DNA of 64,000 nt from UBA7985 sp965661545. Lineage in GTDB: Bacteria > Pseudomonadota > Alphaproteobacteria > UBA7985. A program made the position numbers and the translations under genes. The notes below the pieces were generated by a model. That model made no database searches and was not told the origin of the DNA. It saw nothing but the letters and a program-made list of their open reading frames with translations. This document shows positions 32,563 to 42,545 of this stretch, one piece after another. Every line of letters begins with the position of its first letter. The first letter of the stretch is position 1. The DNA lies in contig CBFIEF010000010.1 in the NCBI GenBank assembly GCA_965661545.1, positions 1 through 64,000 of the forward strand. Direction: 5' to 3'.

Positions 32563-35500
32563 CTAGTGAGCCTCCCCATAGCCGCCGCCGCCCGGCGTTT
32601 CCATGATAAAGGCGTCCCCAGACTTCAACTCAGCGCGGTCATTACCCGCCAATCGCTCGCGCGTTCCATCCTCACGCAAGACGGTGTTCAGCCCGCTCTG
32701 CCCCGGCGCTCCACCTTGTGCGCCGTGGGGTTGGCGGATGCGGTTAGAGGTCAGGACCGTGACTGTCATGTCATCGAGGAACCGCAGCCGGCGCACAATA
32801 CCGTCTCCCCCCCGGTGCTGGCCCGCGCCGCCAGATCCGCGCCGGATAGAGAACTGCTCCACGCGTACAGGAAAGCGCCGTTCCAGTACTTCAGGATCGG
32901 TCATTCGGGTGTTGGTCATGTGGCTGTGAACCGCTGATGCTCCATCAAAGTCCGACCCAGCGCCCGTGCCGCCGCAAATCGTCTCGTAGTTCTGCAGCCG
33001 GTCATTGCCGTAAACAAAGTTGTTCATGGTGCCCTGCGAACCGGCCATGACCTGTAAGGCGCCATAGAGCGCTTCGGCGATGGCCTGACTGACCTCAGTA
33101 TTGCCGGAGATCACCGCAGCTGGATAGCGGGGATTGATCATTGAACCTGCTGGCACGACCAAGTCCAAGGGCTTTAAGCAGCCTTCGTTCATGGGGATAT
33201 TTTTGCCGACCATTGTGCGGAAGACATAGAGCACCACCGCCCGGCAAATCGCAGATGGCGCGTTGTAGTTCAGGGCGTCTTGGGGTGAAGTACCAGTGAA
33301 ATCGATGCAAGCGCTGCGCGTGGACCGGTCGACGGCGATGGAAACATTGATCTGCGCGCCGTTGTCGAGCACCTGGGAAAAGCTTGCGTCGCTCAGCACG
33401 TCAATCACACGCCGCACGCTCTCTTCCGCATTATCCTGCACATGGTCCATATACGCGTGCACGGTTTCAAGCCCATAAGCCTCGATCAGGCCGGATAGTG
33501 CCTGCTCACCCGTGCTGTTCGCAGCGATTTGAGCCGCGAGATCCGCCATGTTCTGATCAACATTGCGGCACGGATATTCGCCGGACAGCAACAACTCGCG
33601 CGCAGCCTGTTCCTGCAGCACGCCTTGGGCCACCAAGCGGAAGTTATCGATCACGACCCCTTCCTCGGTAATGTGCCGGCTGTCTGGCGGGGCGGAACCC
33701 GGCGTTCGGCCACCGATATCGGCGTGGTGCCCACGACTGGCCACCGTTGCAACGATGCGCTGGCCGGTCTTATCAAACACTGGCGTGATAACCGTCACGT
33801 CGGGCAAGTGCGTTCCGCCGTTAAACGGATTGTTCATCATAAAGACATCGCCCGGTCGAATGGCGTTCCGGTTCTCCGCTAGGATCTTTTTGACGCTCTC
33901 ACTCATCGACCCGAGATGAACCGGCACATGGGGCGCGTTGGCGACCAAATCTCCGCGCTCATCGAACAAAGCACAGGAGAAGTCCAAACGCTCCTTGATG
34001 TTCACCGAATAAGCGGTGTTTTCCAGCGTCGCGCCCATTTGCTCGGCAATCGACATGAACTGGTTGTTGAAAACCTCCAGCATGATCGGATCAACTTTGG
34101 TGCCAATGGCGTCTTCGTGCACCAGTGCTTCGGTGCGGCGCAGCAACAAGTTGCCGTTATTGAGACACTCAGCCTGCCAGCCCGGCTCGACCATCGTCGT
34201 TCCCGTGCTTTCGATGATCAGGATCGGCCCGCTGATGGCTTGGCCTTCGGTCAGGAAATCGCGGTTGTAGACGGGAACTGACTGATCCTGTCCCGCCAAA
34301 TGGATCTGCGCTGCGCCCAAGTGGGCCTCCCCGTCTTTGGCTGGCAAAGTCAGCTCTGCGGCCTGCCCGGTCTCGCCAATGCCCTCGACCTCCAACATCT
34401 CGATCAGCAAATCGCGCGTATCAGGCCGAAAGCCGAAACGCTGCTGGTGAGCGGTCACGAAATCCTCGACCAACTGTGCGGGATCAGCAAGCGCCAAGGG
34501 TAAGCTTTGCTGCGAACCGCCGGTCCGGATATGCAAGCGGCACTGGGCGCTGATTTGATCGCTGGGGATGCCTTGGGCTTCGATGTCTGCGGTCACTTGG
34601 GCTATCAGTCGGTCAAAGATCGGCAAGGCGTCGCTGTGATAGCTCAAGGGTCGGTCAAACTGGTATTGCGCAGAGGCCCGAACGTCGGCCAGTCCCATCC
34701 CAAAGGCTGAAAGCACGCCCGCGAAAGGGTGCAAAAACACCTGCCGCATGCCCAATACATCAGCAACCTGACAAGCATGCTGCCCACCCGCGCCGCCAAA
34801 GCTATTCAGCGTGTAACCGGTAACGTCATAGCCGCGCTGGACTGAGATTTTCTTTATGGCGTTGGCCATGTTTTCGACGGCAATACGCAGGAACCCTTCG
34901 GCAAGTTCTTCTGCCGTGCGCACGGGCTCATCCAACTCCGCTGCAATCTGCTGCGCCAGCGCGTCAAAGCGGCCTCGGACAACATCGACGTCCAGCGGCA
35001 AGTCAGAATTGGGGCCAAAGACAGCGGGGAAATACGCCGCTTGAACCTTGCCCAACAGTACGTTCGCATCTGTCACAGTCAGCGGACCGCCGCGCCGATA
35101 GCACGCCGGCCCCGGATTGGCGCCCGCGCTTTCCGGACCAACCTGCAAGCGGCCATCGTCGAATTTGAGGATCGAACCGCCACCCGCGGCAACGGTATGA
35201 ATGTTCATCATCGGCGCACGCAAACGAACCCCGGCGACTTCGGTTTCAAAGGACTGTTCGAAGCTTCCAGCATAGTGACAAACATCCGTGGATGTTCCGC
35301 CCATATCAAACCCGATGAGCTTGTCAAAACCCGCTTGCTGCGCCGAACGCACCATACCGACGACGCCCCCAGCGGGACCAGACAGGATGGCGTCCTTGCC
35401 TTCGAAGAAATCAGCATCCGCCAACCCGCCATTGGATTGCATGAACATCAACCGAGCCTGAGCCGCAATCGCTGGCCCAAGCGCGTCACGCACTTGCTGC

Positions 35501-36165
35501 ACATAGCGGCGCAGGACCGGAGATAAATAAGCGTCTACAACCGTCGTATCACCGCGACCAACCAGCTTGATCAGCGGGCTAGCGATGTGGCTGAGCGAAA
35601 CCTGCGTAAACCCTATCTCTCGCGCAATTGCCCCCGCCCGCACTTCATGGTCCGGAAAGCGATAGCCGTGGAGAAACGCGATAGCGACGGAGCGCAAGCC
35701 AGCGTCAAAGGCCGCTTGCAGGTCCGCACGCAGCCCGGCCTCCTCGAGCGCGGTCAGTACCCTACCGTCAGCGTCCAAGCGCTCGGAGGCACCAATCACG
35801 CGCTGATACAACAGCTCGGGCAACTGGATGTGCAGATCAAACAGTGTCGGACGGTTCTGGTAGCCGATGCGGAGCAAGTCTTCCAAGCCGGCTGTCGTCA
35901 CCAATACTGTCGGCTCACCCTTGCGCTCCAGCAGCGCATTCGTGGCGACGGTTGTTCCCATTTTTACACTGTGGATCAAGCCGGTCGGGATGTCTTGGTC
36001 GGGGCGCAATTTGAGCAACTCGCGAATGCCTTGAACAGCGGCGTCTTGGTAGTGCTCCGGGTTCTCAGACAGCAACTTGTGCGTCCGCAGCGCACCATCA
36101 GGCGTGCAGGCCACCAAGTCTGTAAACGTTCCGCCTCGGTCCACCCAAAACTGCCACTGCGTCAT
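32563..36165 (-). CDS. Fused hydantoinase A/B (5-oxoprolinase-type)
   Basis: A 1200-residue cytoplasmic ATP-dependent amidohydrolase. ATG 36165 gives M-T-Q-W-Q-F-W-V-D-R-G-G-T-F-T-D. The first 650 residues are the HyuA half, with the actin-like ATPase motifs D-R-G-G-T-F-T-D and G-F-D-M-G-G-T-S-T-D. The HyuB half begins near V-D-P-I-M-L-E-V-F and includes M-N-N-P-F-N-G-G-T-H-L-P-D. The fused length matches 5-oxoprolinase (OplAH), which opens 5-oxoproline to glutamate, but N-methylhydantoinases share the architecture. It is a stand-alone gene, so substrate cannot be fixed. Confidence 0.9.
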   Translation of the reverse strand: MTQWQFWVDRGGTFTDLVACTPDGALRTHKLLSENPEHYQDAAVQGIRELLKLRPDQDIPTGLIHSVKMGTTVATNALLERKGEPTVLVTTAGLEDLLRIGYQNRPTLFDLHIQLPELLYQRVIGASERLDADGRVLTALEEAGLRADLQAAFDAGLRSVAIAFLHGYRFPDHEVRAGAIAREIGFTQVSLSHIASPLIKLVGRGDTTVVDAYLSPVLRRYVQQVRDALGPAIAAQARLMFMQSNGGLADADFFEGKDAILSGPAGGVVGMVRSAQQAGFDKLIGFDMGGTSTDVCHYAGSFEQSFETEVAGVRLRAPMMNIHTVAAGGGSILKFDDGRLQVGPESAGANPGPACYRRGGPLTVTDANVLLGKVQAAYFPAVFGPNSDLPLDVDVVRGRFDALAQQIAAELDEPVRTAEELAEGFLRIAVENMANAIKKISVQRGYDVTGYTLNSFGGAGGQHACQVADVLGMRQVFLHPFAGVLSAFGMGLADVRASAQYQFDRPLSYHSDALPIFDRLIAQVTADIEAQGIPSDQISAQCRLHIRTGGSQQSLPLALADPAQLVEDFVTAHQQRFGFRPDTRDLLIEMLEVEGIGETGQAAELTLPAKDGEAHLGAAQIHLAGQDQSVPVYNRDFLTEGQAISGPILIIESTGTTMVEPGWQAECLNNGNLLLRRTEALVHEDAIGTKVDPIMLEVFNNQFMSIAEQMGATLENTAYSVNIKERLDFSCALFDERGDLVANAPHVPVHLGSMSESVKKILAENRNAIRPGDVFMMNNPFNGGTHLPDVTVITPVFDKTGQRIVATVASRGHHADIGGRTPGSAPPDSRHITEEGVVIDNFRLVAQGVLQEQAARELLLSGEYPCRNVDQNMADLAAQIAANSTGEQALSGLIEAYGLETVHAYMDHVQDNAEESVRRVIDVLSDASFSQVLDNGAQINVSIAVDRSTRSACIDFTGTSPQDALNYNAPSAICRAVVLYVFRTMVGKNIPMNEGCLKPLDLVVPAGSMINPRYPAAVISGNTEVSQAIAEALYGALQVMAGSQGTMNNFVYGNDRLQNYETICGGTGAGSDFDGASAVHSHMTNTRMTDPEVLERRFPVRVEQFSIRRGSGGAGQHRGGDGIVRRLRFLDDMTVTVLTSNRIRQPHGAQGGAPGQSGLNTVLREDGTRERLAGNDRAELKSGDAFIMETPGGGGYGEAH

Positions 36166-36387
36166 CGCTAATGCTTCCCCCAAATCGGTCCTGCTGTTCG
36201 CTTCGTTTATAGAGCACTTTAAGCCCTGTTTTGATGCCAAAATATTGAGACTGAGACCTCAATCGAAACATTCCGCGCAGTTTACTTTGATTCTTGGTCT
36301 AATAATCTGAAGAAGAGCGGTTTTAATAGAAATTAGGTCCGAATGTTGCGTAGGCTGTCTAACGTGACTGGAGAGGGGGACCAGCGG

Positions 36388-37650
36388 ATGATTAATTTCC
36401 TAGCATCTATTGAGGACATGCTGCCGCTCGGCTTGGATGCGCGATTCTTTCGCCGCTCCCAGCGAGGCATATTGGAACTTGCTGACGAAATTTTGCGTCG
36501 CAGTGGCGAAGCCTCTGGCTCTGCTCTCGCCCTTGAACTGATTGAAGAATACCGAACCTTGAACCGAGACACCCGTGCGGCGTTGTTCGAAGGGCTTCTA
36601 AACGACTACGGTCCGGATGGGAAACGGTTGGACTCCGTCATTTCTGCTTATCAGGACGATCCCTCTCCGCAAACCGCTGAAGGCTTCCTCAAAGCCGCTG
36701 AGTCGCGTCGGATGGACCTGTTCCGCCTGATCAACACCGTCCCCGGCGGCACGCGCTTTCTGATTAAGATGCGCGAAGACCTGTTTGTGGCGATGCGCGA
36801 TAACCCGGAACTCAAGCCCGTAGACCGGGACTTTGAGCATCTGTTCGGTTTTTGGTTCAACAAAGGCTTTCTCGAATTGCGTCAGCTGGATTGGGAAACC
36901 CCGGCCTACATCCTTGAAAAGCTGATCGAATACGAAGCCGTCCATGAAATCCGCGACTGGAACGACTTGCGTCGACGGCTGGAAAGCGACCGTCGGTGCT
37001 TTGCATTCTTTCACCCCGCCCTGCCCGGCGAACCGCTTATCTTTGTCGAAGTGGCGCTGACCAACGGTCTCGCGTCGTCGATCCAGTCCGTGCTGAACGA
37101 GCCACTGGCTAACCCCGGTGAACGCGTCGACACAGCGATTTTCTACTCGATTTCCAACTGTCACACCGGCCTGCGGTCTGTGTCCTTTGGCGATAGCCTG
37201 CTCAAGCAAGTTGTGGGCTTGCTGCAGGACGAGATCCCGAGCCTAAAGAAGTTCGCTACCTTGTCACCGGTTCCCGGTTTCATGCGCTGGTTGAGCGAAG
37301 AAGATGCGCCACTCGCAGACGCGGTGAAGTCGATTGCCATGACCGACGGCAGCCAAGCGCTCGAAGAGCACAAAGAACAACTGCTCCGTCAGTGCGCAAA
37401 GTACCTCCTGTACGCCAAGCGCGGTATTTACCCGTCTGACCCTGTAGCGCGCTTTCACCTGCGTAACGGCGCGATTTTGCACGCCATGCATTGGGGCGCT
37501 GACACCTCGGAAAGCGGCTTGCGACAGTCTGCGGGTATCATGGTCAATTACCTCTATGAGCGTGCCAAGTTGGTGAACAACCACGAAGCCTTTGTCTCAA
37601 CCGGCATGATCCCAAGCTCAGCCGACATCACGCTGTTAACCCGCCCTTAA
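36388..37650 (+). CDS. mcd: Malonyl-CoA decarboxylase
   Basis: A 420-residue enzyme converting malonyl-CoA to acetyl-CoA and CO2. Start ATG 36388 follows GAGAGGGGGA with 7-base spacing; an earlier in-frame ATG (36343) has no comparable site. The first 130 residues form the helical oligomerisation domain. The catalytic part shows the family segments F-A-T-L-S-P-V-P-G-F-M and S-N-C-H-T-G-L, carrying the acid-base Ser and His, and a C-terminal K-L-V-N-N-H-E-A. No malonyl-CoA ligase or dicarboxylate carrier is adjacent. Confidence 0.92.
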   Translation: MINFLASIEDMLPLGLDARFFRRSQRGILELADEILRRSGEASGSALALELIEEYRTLNRDTRAALFEGLLNDYGPDGKRLDSVISAYQDDPSPQTAEGFLKAAESRRMDLFRLINTVPGGTRFLIKMREDLFVAMRDNPELKPVDRDFEHLFGFWFNKGFLELRQLDWETPAYILEKLIEYEAVHEIRDWNDLRRRLESDRRCFAFFHPALPGEPLIFVEVALTNGLASSIQSVLNEPLANPGERVDTAIFYSISNCHTGLRSVSFGDSLLKQVVGLLQDEIPSLKKFATLSPVPGFMRWLSEEDAPLADAVKSIAMTDGSQALEEHKEQLLRQCAKYLLYAKRGIYPSDPVARFHLRNGAILHAMHWGADTSESGLRQSAGIMVNYLYERAKLVNNHEAFVSTGMIPSSADITLLTRP

Positions 37651-37736
37651 CCCCTGCTTCAAGTGAGCACTAGACGCTGCCAGTGATCCGCTCTAGCGAT
37701 GTTAGTGAACAAAACTTGCAGCATAGGGATGGGCCG

Positions 37737-39041
37737 ATGACGGTTGCTGAAGTTGAAACAGACGTGTTGGTGGTCGGTGGCGGCACCGCAGGCTTTGGCG
37801 CTGCGGTTGCAGCGGGCAGACAAGGCTTGCGCGTGACCTTACTCGAAGCAACCAGCAAAGTTGGCGGCGTCATGGCTTTTTGCCCCGGCATGCCGTGGGG
37901 CGGCGGGTATCCGGTGGATCAGATCGTTGGCGGTTTGATCCAGGAGTTGACTGAGCGCCTCGAGCAAATGGATCCTCCAGCCGCCGAAAAGCGGCCCTGC
38001 ACGCTCGAAAACTTTGGGCCAGAAATCATCTACGACCATGACATCGCGACCCTGACGATGTTCGAAATGCTCGAAGAAGCAGGCGTTGAAGTCCGGCTCA
38101 ACGCCACCGCTCTGCAACCGACAATGAGCGACGGCCACATTCGCACTGTCGAGTGCGTAAACCGCAACGGCCCCTTTAGCATTCGGCCTAAAGTGGTGAT
38201 CGACTGCTCCGGCGACGGCGATATTTCCGCCAAGGCAGGCGTTCCCTACACCCTGGGTGACGAGCAGGGCAACATGATGGGCGTAACGATCTCGTTCCAC
38301 ATGGTTGGCGTGGATTGGAACGAGGCCTTTGCCGAACCTGACCCATATTTCACCAAGTACGCGGCCAAAGGTGTGGCTGAAGGTCGGATACACCCCGACC
38401 TGGCGCAGTTGTACCTGATGAAGGCCTTTCACGAAGGCACCGTCTTCTGCAATTCTGTCCACGTGCGAGGCGTCAACGGCATTGATCCTGATGCCGTCTC
38501 TAAAGCCACTCAAGAAGGCCGCCGGCGCTGCCATCAATTGGCGCGGTTTCTGCGCGAAGAAGTGCCCGGCTTTGCTAAGGCGCACATGGCGATGCTCTCA
38601 CCCACCGTTGGCGTCCGCGAAACCCGCAAGCTCGAAGGCGTGTACCGCGTTACCGGCGAGGATTTGGCCAGCGCACGGCGTTTTTCCGACGGGATTGTTT
38701 GCTGCGATAACCCGGTCGATGACGTCATGCGCGGTTCCTCGGATATGACCCACGATGCCGCGGTGTCTGCGGGCAGCTACTACACCATTCCGTTCCGCGC
38801 GCTCATGCCTGCGAATGTTTCTAACCTGATGTTTTGTGGGCGGATCATCTCGGCTGACGCTGTTGCCTTTGCCTCTGTGCGCGGGATGCCTCAGTGTATG
38901 TCGATGGGGCAAGCAGCGGGCACTGCTGCGGCTATGATGATCGAAAACGACGCCGCCGTGCAGGAGCTTGACTTGTCGGCGCTAGTGGCGGATCTCACCC
39001 GACAGGGCATTCATGGGCTGGGCAATTCCAGCCTGATCTAA
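37737..39041 (+). CDS. FAD-dependent oxidoreductase (PF12831-type)
   Basis: A 434-residue flavoprotein. ATG 37737 is chosen since the nucleotide motif D-V-L-V-V-G-G-G-T-A-G-F-G-A-A then falls at residue 10. A G-D-G-D-I-S-A-K-A-G segment near residue 165 and a C-terminal M-S-M-G-Q-A-A-G-T-A-A-A complete the FAD site. The family is distantly related to the flavoprotein of fumarate reductase and its substrates are mostly unknown. A paralogue lies at 47084-48445. It starts 86 bp after the decarboxylase gene and is followed by an alpha/beta hydrolase 36 bp later. Confidence 0.82.
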   Translation: MTVAEVETDVLVVGGGTAGFGAAVAAGRQGLRVTLLEATSKVGGVMAFCPGMPWGGGYPVDQIVGGLIQELTERLEQMDPPAAEKRPCTLENFGPEIIYDHDIATLTMFEMLEEAGVEVRLNATALQPTMSDGHIRTVECVNRNGPFSIRPKVVIDCSGDGDISAKAGVPYTLGDEQGNMMGVTISFHMVGVDWNEAFAEPDPYFTKYAAKGVAEGRIHPDLAQLYLMKAFHEGTVFCNSVHVRGVNGIDPDAVSKATQEGRRRCHQLARFLREEVPGFAKAHMAMLSPTVGVRETRKLEGVYRVTGEDLASARRFSDGIVCCDNPVDDVMRGSSDMTHDAAVSAGSYYTIPFRALMPANVSNLMFCGRIISADAVAFASVRGMPQCMSMGQAAGTAAAMMIENDAAVQELDLSALVADLTRQGIHGLGNSSLI

Positions 39042-39077
39042 GCCGCCTTACTCACCGTAACTTTCAGGTAAGCAACC

Positions 39078-40262
39078 ATGACTTCGACCCCAGCGACGAC
39101 CAATCGAATTGACGGCCTGCGCCCCGATGCTCCTGCTCGGGCCGCTTGGGGGGCGTTTGGGGTCGGTCGAACGACCTTGATGATGACAAATGCAGATGTA
39201 CCCCGCGTCGCGAACCTGATGACGGGCGAAGGTCCGGATCGCGCGGATCGTACCCTGACCATCGAGCTGTTCTACCCGGCCCCAAAATCGGTTCAGCCAA
39301 CCCCCATTCGCACGCTTTTGCGCGATGGCGAAACACAGGTTGAGCTGCGGGGGCAGTCGGGCGAAGACGCACCTGTTGCCGAGACAGAGGGCCAACTGCC
39401 GCTGATCGTGATCTCGCACGGCTACCCCGGCAACCGCTTTTTACTCTCTCATCTCGCGGAGAACCTCGCGACCAAGGGCTATGCCGTCGCCAGCATTGAC
39501 CACCCTGACTCAACCTATGACGATCAGAACATGCCCGAGGCTGTCGCCATCGACCGCCCACGCGATATTCACTTTGTCCTCAACACCTTGACCGAGTTGG
39601 CTGACACAAGCGACCATCCGGCCTTGAGCAGGCTATCAACCGACCGTGTGGGGCTGGTAGGCTACTCTATGGGCGGCTACGGCGTGCTGATGGCTCAGGG
39701 GGCACAGTTGGCGCCTCCGCTGCTCACACAGACCCCTCCCGCCGCGCAAGCGCTGGTGCAGGGCTACATCCTGGACACAGACACCCCAGCCCATGCGCCA
39801 GACCCTCGCGTCGCGGCCATGATCGCGATTGCGCCTTGGGGCCGCCAGATGGGCATCCTCGATCCACGGGGACTGGCCAAAATCACCACGCCGCTGTTGG
39901 TTGTTGGCGGGTCTGATGATGAGATCTCGGGCTACAAAACCGGCATCCGCCAGATTTGGCAGGACACGACCGGCACGGACCGTGCCTTGCTGACGTTCGA
40001 GAACGCACAGCACAACGCCGCAGCCCCGATCCCTGCGCCGCACGAAAGCCATGCCGAACACCCCTCACTGGGCTTCTTCCCCTTTGAGCACTACGCCGAT
40101 CCTGTTTGGGACAGCGTGCGGATGAACAATATTCTCCAGCACGCCGCGACAGGACTTTTCGACCACTATGTCAAAGGCGACCAAGACGCTCCGACGCTGG
40201 CCGCAGCCAGCGCGGAGCACAGCATCCTTGGCACCACGTACGAGTTCCTTGCGGCAGAGTAA
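39078..40262 (+). CDS. Alpha/beta hydrolase (PAF-acetylhydrolase/dienelactone-hydrolase type)
   Basis: A 394-residue hydrolase without signal peptide. The nucleophile elbow is G-Y-S-M-G-G-Y-G near residue 194, the oxyanion loop follows V-I-S-H-G-Y-P-G-N-R, and G-G-S-D-D-E-I carries the likely acid. The histidine may be in F-E-N-A-Q-H-N-A-A. It resembles bacterial PAF-acetylhydrolase-like esterases. Substrate unknown; it probably shares a transcript with the FAD oxidoreductase upstream. Confidence 0.8.
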   Translation: MTSTPATTNRIDGLRPDAPARAAWGAFGVGRTTLMMTNADVPRVANLMTGEGPDRADRTLTIELFYPAPKSVQPTPIRTLLRDGETQVELRGQSGEDAPVAETEGQLPLIVISHGYPGNRFLLSHLAENLATKGYAVASIDHPDSTYDDQNMPEAVAIDRPRDIHFVLNTLTELADTSDHPALSRLSTDRVGLVGYSMGGYGVLMAQGAQLAPPLLTQTPPAAQALVQGYILDTDTPAHAPDPRVAAMIAIAPWGRQMGILDPRGLAKITTPLLVVGGSDDEISGYKTGIRQIWQDTTGTDRALLTFENAQHNAAAPIPAPHESHAEHPSLGFFPFEHYADPVWDSVRMNNILQHAATGLFDHYVKGDQDAPTLAAASAEHSILGTTYEFLAAE

Positions 40263-40385
40263 ACTTGGCTCCGCAGCAATCCTGCGTGCCAAGGCTTCCG
40301 TTTCCGGCAAAAAATCTACTTAATGGGCAGGCTAATGGGGGAAGGAACCCGGTCTTGACTGTAAATTTTGATGGACTGAGCGCCC

Positions 40386-41576
40386 ATGTCTGAGGCGAAC
40401 ACACAGCACGACCAGACTGATGTCTCCGATTTTCAGCGGGTGATGATCATCATCGCGCTGTCGATCAGTGTCTTTATGGTTGGCATATCACTGGGCGGGA
40501 TCGTTCCGTGGATCGCGCTTAAGCAAGACATGCTTGGAACGGATGCCATTACGATCGGGATCATCGTTGCCGCGCAGCCGCTGGGTATCATGCTGGTTGC
40601 GCCGCTGGTTTCGCGGATCGCGTCTTCGATGGGTTTGGGGCTGGCAATGGTGGTGTTCAGCATCGGAACCCTGCCCGGGCTGGTGCTTTTGCCACTGACG
40701 GATTCCAATGCGCTGTGGATTGTGTTTCGCCTGATTGGCGGATTGGCCACGGCGGTGCCTTGGGTTTTGGGAGAGACGTGGATCAACATGGCCACCAAGC
40801 CCAAGTGGCGCGCGCGGACCATGGGCATGTACGGCGCGGCACTTGCCGCCGGGTTTGCGCTGGGCCCAATCTTCCTAACATTCTTTGAAAACCAGCTCGA
40901 CCTCGCCATTGTCGCCTTTACCGTGCTGACCATCGTGTCGATCCTGCCCCTGCTGCCAATCTTACGCTTTGCACCAACATTTCCAAAGCAGGAGAACACG
41001 GCGTTTTTCTCAATCATTTTCGCGATGCCGGTTGTGTTCTTTGCCGTGGTTTTAGCAGCCGTCGCCGACATGTCTTTCGCGACCTTCCTACCACTGTGGA
41101 GCACCGCGCAAGGCGTCTCGATCTCTATGTCGCTGCTGCTGGTGTCCTGCATGATGGTTGGCAACGTGGTGCTGCAGTTCCCGATTAGCCTGATGGCTGA
41201 CCGCATTGGAGTGCGGCAGACCATGCGGCTTTGCGGGGTTGTTTCCCTAATCCTGCCGCTGCTGATTATTGCCGTAGGGGTTAACCTTTGGCTGCTGTTT
41301 CCGCTGCTGTTTGTGTTTGGTGGCACGGTGTGGACGCTCTACTCGCTGGCGCTGGCCGATCTGGGACACCGCTTGAGCGGTTCTGCGCTGGCGATGGCCA
41401 ATGCGGCAGTGGTGTTTGTCTACACCACTTCCAACGTCATCGGACCGCCGCTGTCGGGCGTGGGTTTGCGCCTGTGGGAGCCTAATGGGTTTATCTTGTT
41501 CACCATCCTGATCGCGCTGGTGTTCGTGATCCTCGCCTACGCGCGCCGCAACCCGGAAAAAGCCAAGGCAGACTAA
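40386..41576 (+). CDS. Major facilitator superfamily transporter
   Basis: A 396-residue inner-membrane protein with about twelve hydrophobic helices and a central loop with few charges. L-G-E-T-W-I-N near helix 4-5 and the R-A-R-T-M-G-M-Y-G segment resemble the YcaD/UMF-type MFS subgroup. Function (efflux or import) cannot be told. Its stop overlaps the convergent EamA gene stop by four bases. Confidence 0.88.
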   Translation: MSEANTQHDQTDVSDFQRVMIIIALSISVFMVGISLGGIVPWIALKQDMLGTDAITIGIIVAAQPLGIMLVAPLVSRIASSMGLGLAMVVFSIGTLPGLVLLPLTDSNALWIVFRLIGGLATAVPWVLGETWINMATKPKWRARTMGMYGAALAAGFALGPIFLTFFENQLDLAIVAFTVLTIVSILPLLPILRFAPTFPKQENTAFFSIIFAMPVVFFAVVLAAVADMSFATFLPLWSTAQGVSISMSLLLVSCMMVGNVVLQFPISLMADRIGVRQTMRLCGVVSLILPLLIIAVGVNLWLLFPLLFVFGGTVWTLYSLALADLGHRLSGSALAMANAAVVFVYTTSNVIGPPLSGVGLRLWEPNGFILFTILIALVFVILAYARRNPEKAKAD

Positions 41577-42439
41577 GCCGCCTTTCGCCGAAGCTGAATG
41601 GTGATGATCCCAACGCCAATGAGGATCACCGCACCGCCCATCACGCTGTTCAGGCTTGGCCGCTCGCCCAGAAACAGCATGCCACCCAGTGACGCGTAAA
41701 CCGGCAACAGCAGCAAGAACGGCGCAACCCGGCCAACGTCATGTCGGCGGATCAGCGTGTTCCAGAGAAAATAGCCAAAGGCTGTCATGACGATGCCAAG
41801 GTAAGCCACAGCCAGCCAAACGATGGGCTCAGCCTGCCGAACCGCCTCAATCTGCCCGTCTTCAAACAGCGCGGACATGACGAACAACTGCGGCGCGGCA
41901 AAGACGGCGGTCCAAGCTGTCACGGTCAGGCCAGCGATATCCTTCATCCGGCGCACCATGATCTGCCCGAAAGCCCAACTCAGCGCCCCACCGATCACCA
42001 GCGCCACCGCCCATAGGCTCCCTTGGAACGTGCCCGGATTGGCGATCAGTGCAACGCCGATAAACGCAATGACGATCCCAACCCACTTCCGTGCTTCGGG
42101 CTTTTCGCCCAGCAACACAGCGCCCAGAATCACCAAAAACGGCACTTCGAGTTGCACGATCAGCGCCGCGATACCCGCGTCCAAGCCCTTGAGGCCCGTG
42201 AACGTAAGGCTGTACTGGATGGCGCAGGCAACAATGGCCGTGCAGAACAACCAGACGAGGTTCTTGCGCGGGATCGGCACGAACCAAACCAGCAAGAACG
42301 CCGTGAGCGTGAAGCGAAAACCCATCAGCAAAATCGGGGGAAACTGCTCGATTGCGCCCTTGACCAGAACCAGCCCCATGCCCCAGACCAAGGGAACCGT
42401 GAGCGCCATCAAGACCTCAGTCGCACTCAACTTTCCCAT
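41573..42439 (-). CDS. EamA-family (DMT) transporter
   Basis: A 288-residue protein with ten predicted helices in two repeats, each of EamA type (P-L-V-W-G-M-G-L-V-L-V-K at the start). ATG 42439 is used because GAGGAG precedes it; two earlier in-frame ATGs lack such a site. Relatives export amino acids or metabolites. It converges on the MFS gene. Confidence 0.87.
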   Translation of the reverse strand: MGKLSATEVLMALTVPLVWGMGLVLVKGAIEQFPPILLMGFRFTLTAFLLVWFVPIPRKNLVWLFCTAIVACAIQYSLTFTGLKGLDAGIAALIVQLEVPFLVILGAVLLGEKPEARKWVGIVIAFIGVALIANPGTFQGSLWAVALVIGGALSWAFGQIMVRRMKDIAGLTVTAWTAVFAAPQLFVMSALFEDGQIEAVRQAEPIVWLAVAYLGIVMTAFGYFLWNTLIRRHDVGRVAPFLLLLPVYASLGGMLFLGERPSLNSVMGGAVILIGVGIITIQLRRKAA

Positions 42440-42545
42440 CAATCGACGCTCCTCGACACAACTCATCAGACCATAGGTTTGCCCCTCAGAGCTGCGGTAG
42501 CCTGACACACGCCTTGGCGCAGAGGAACGGAAATCTCGGCTGGCG

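Noticed and set aside
32361..32579. 72-codon frame between pntA and the oxoprolinase gene
   Set aside because: Overlaps the oxoprolinase stop, basic and disordered-looking, no homologue recognised.
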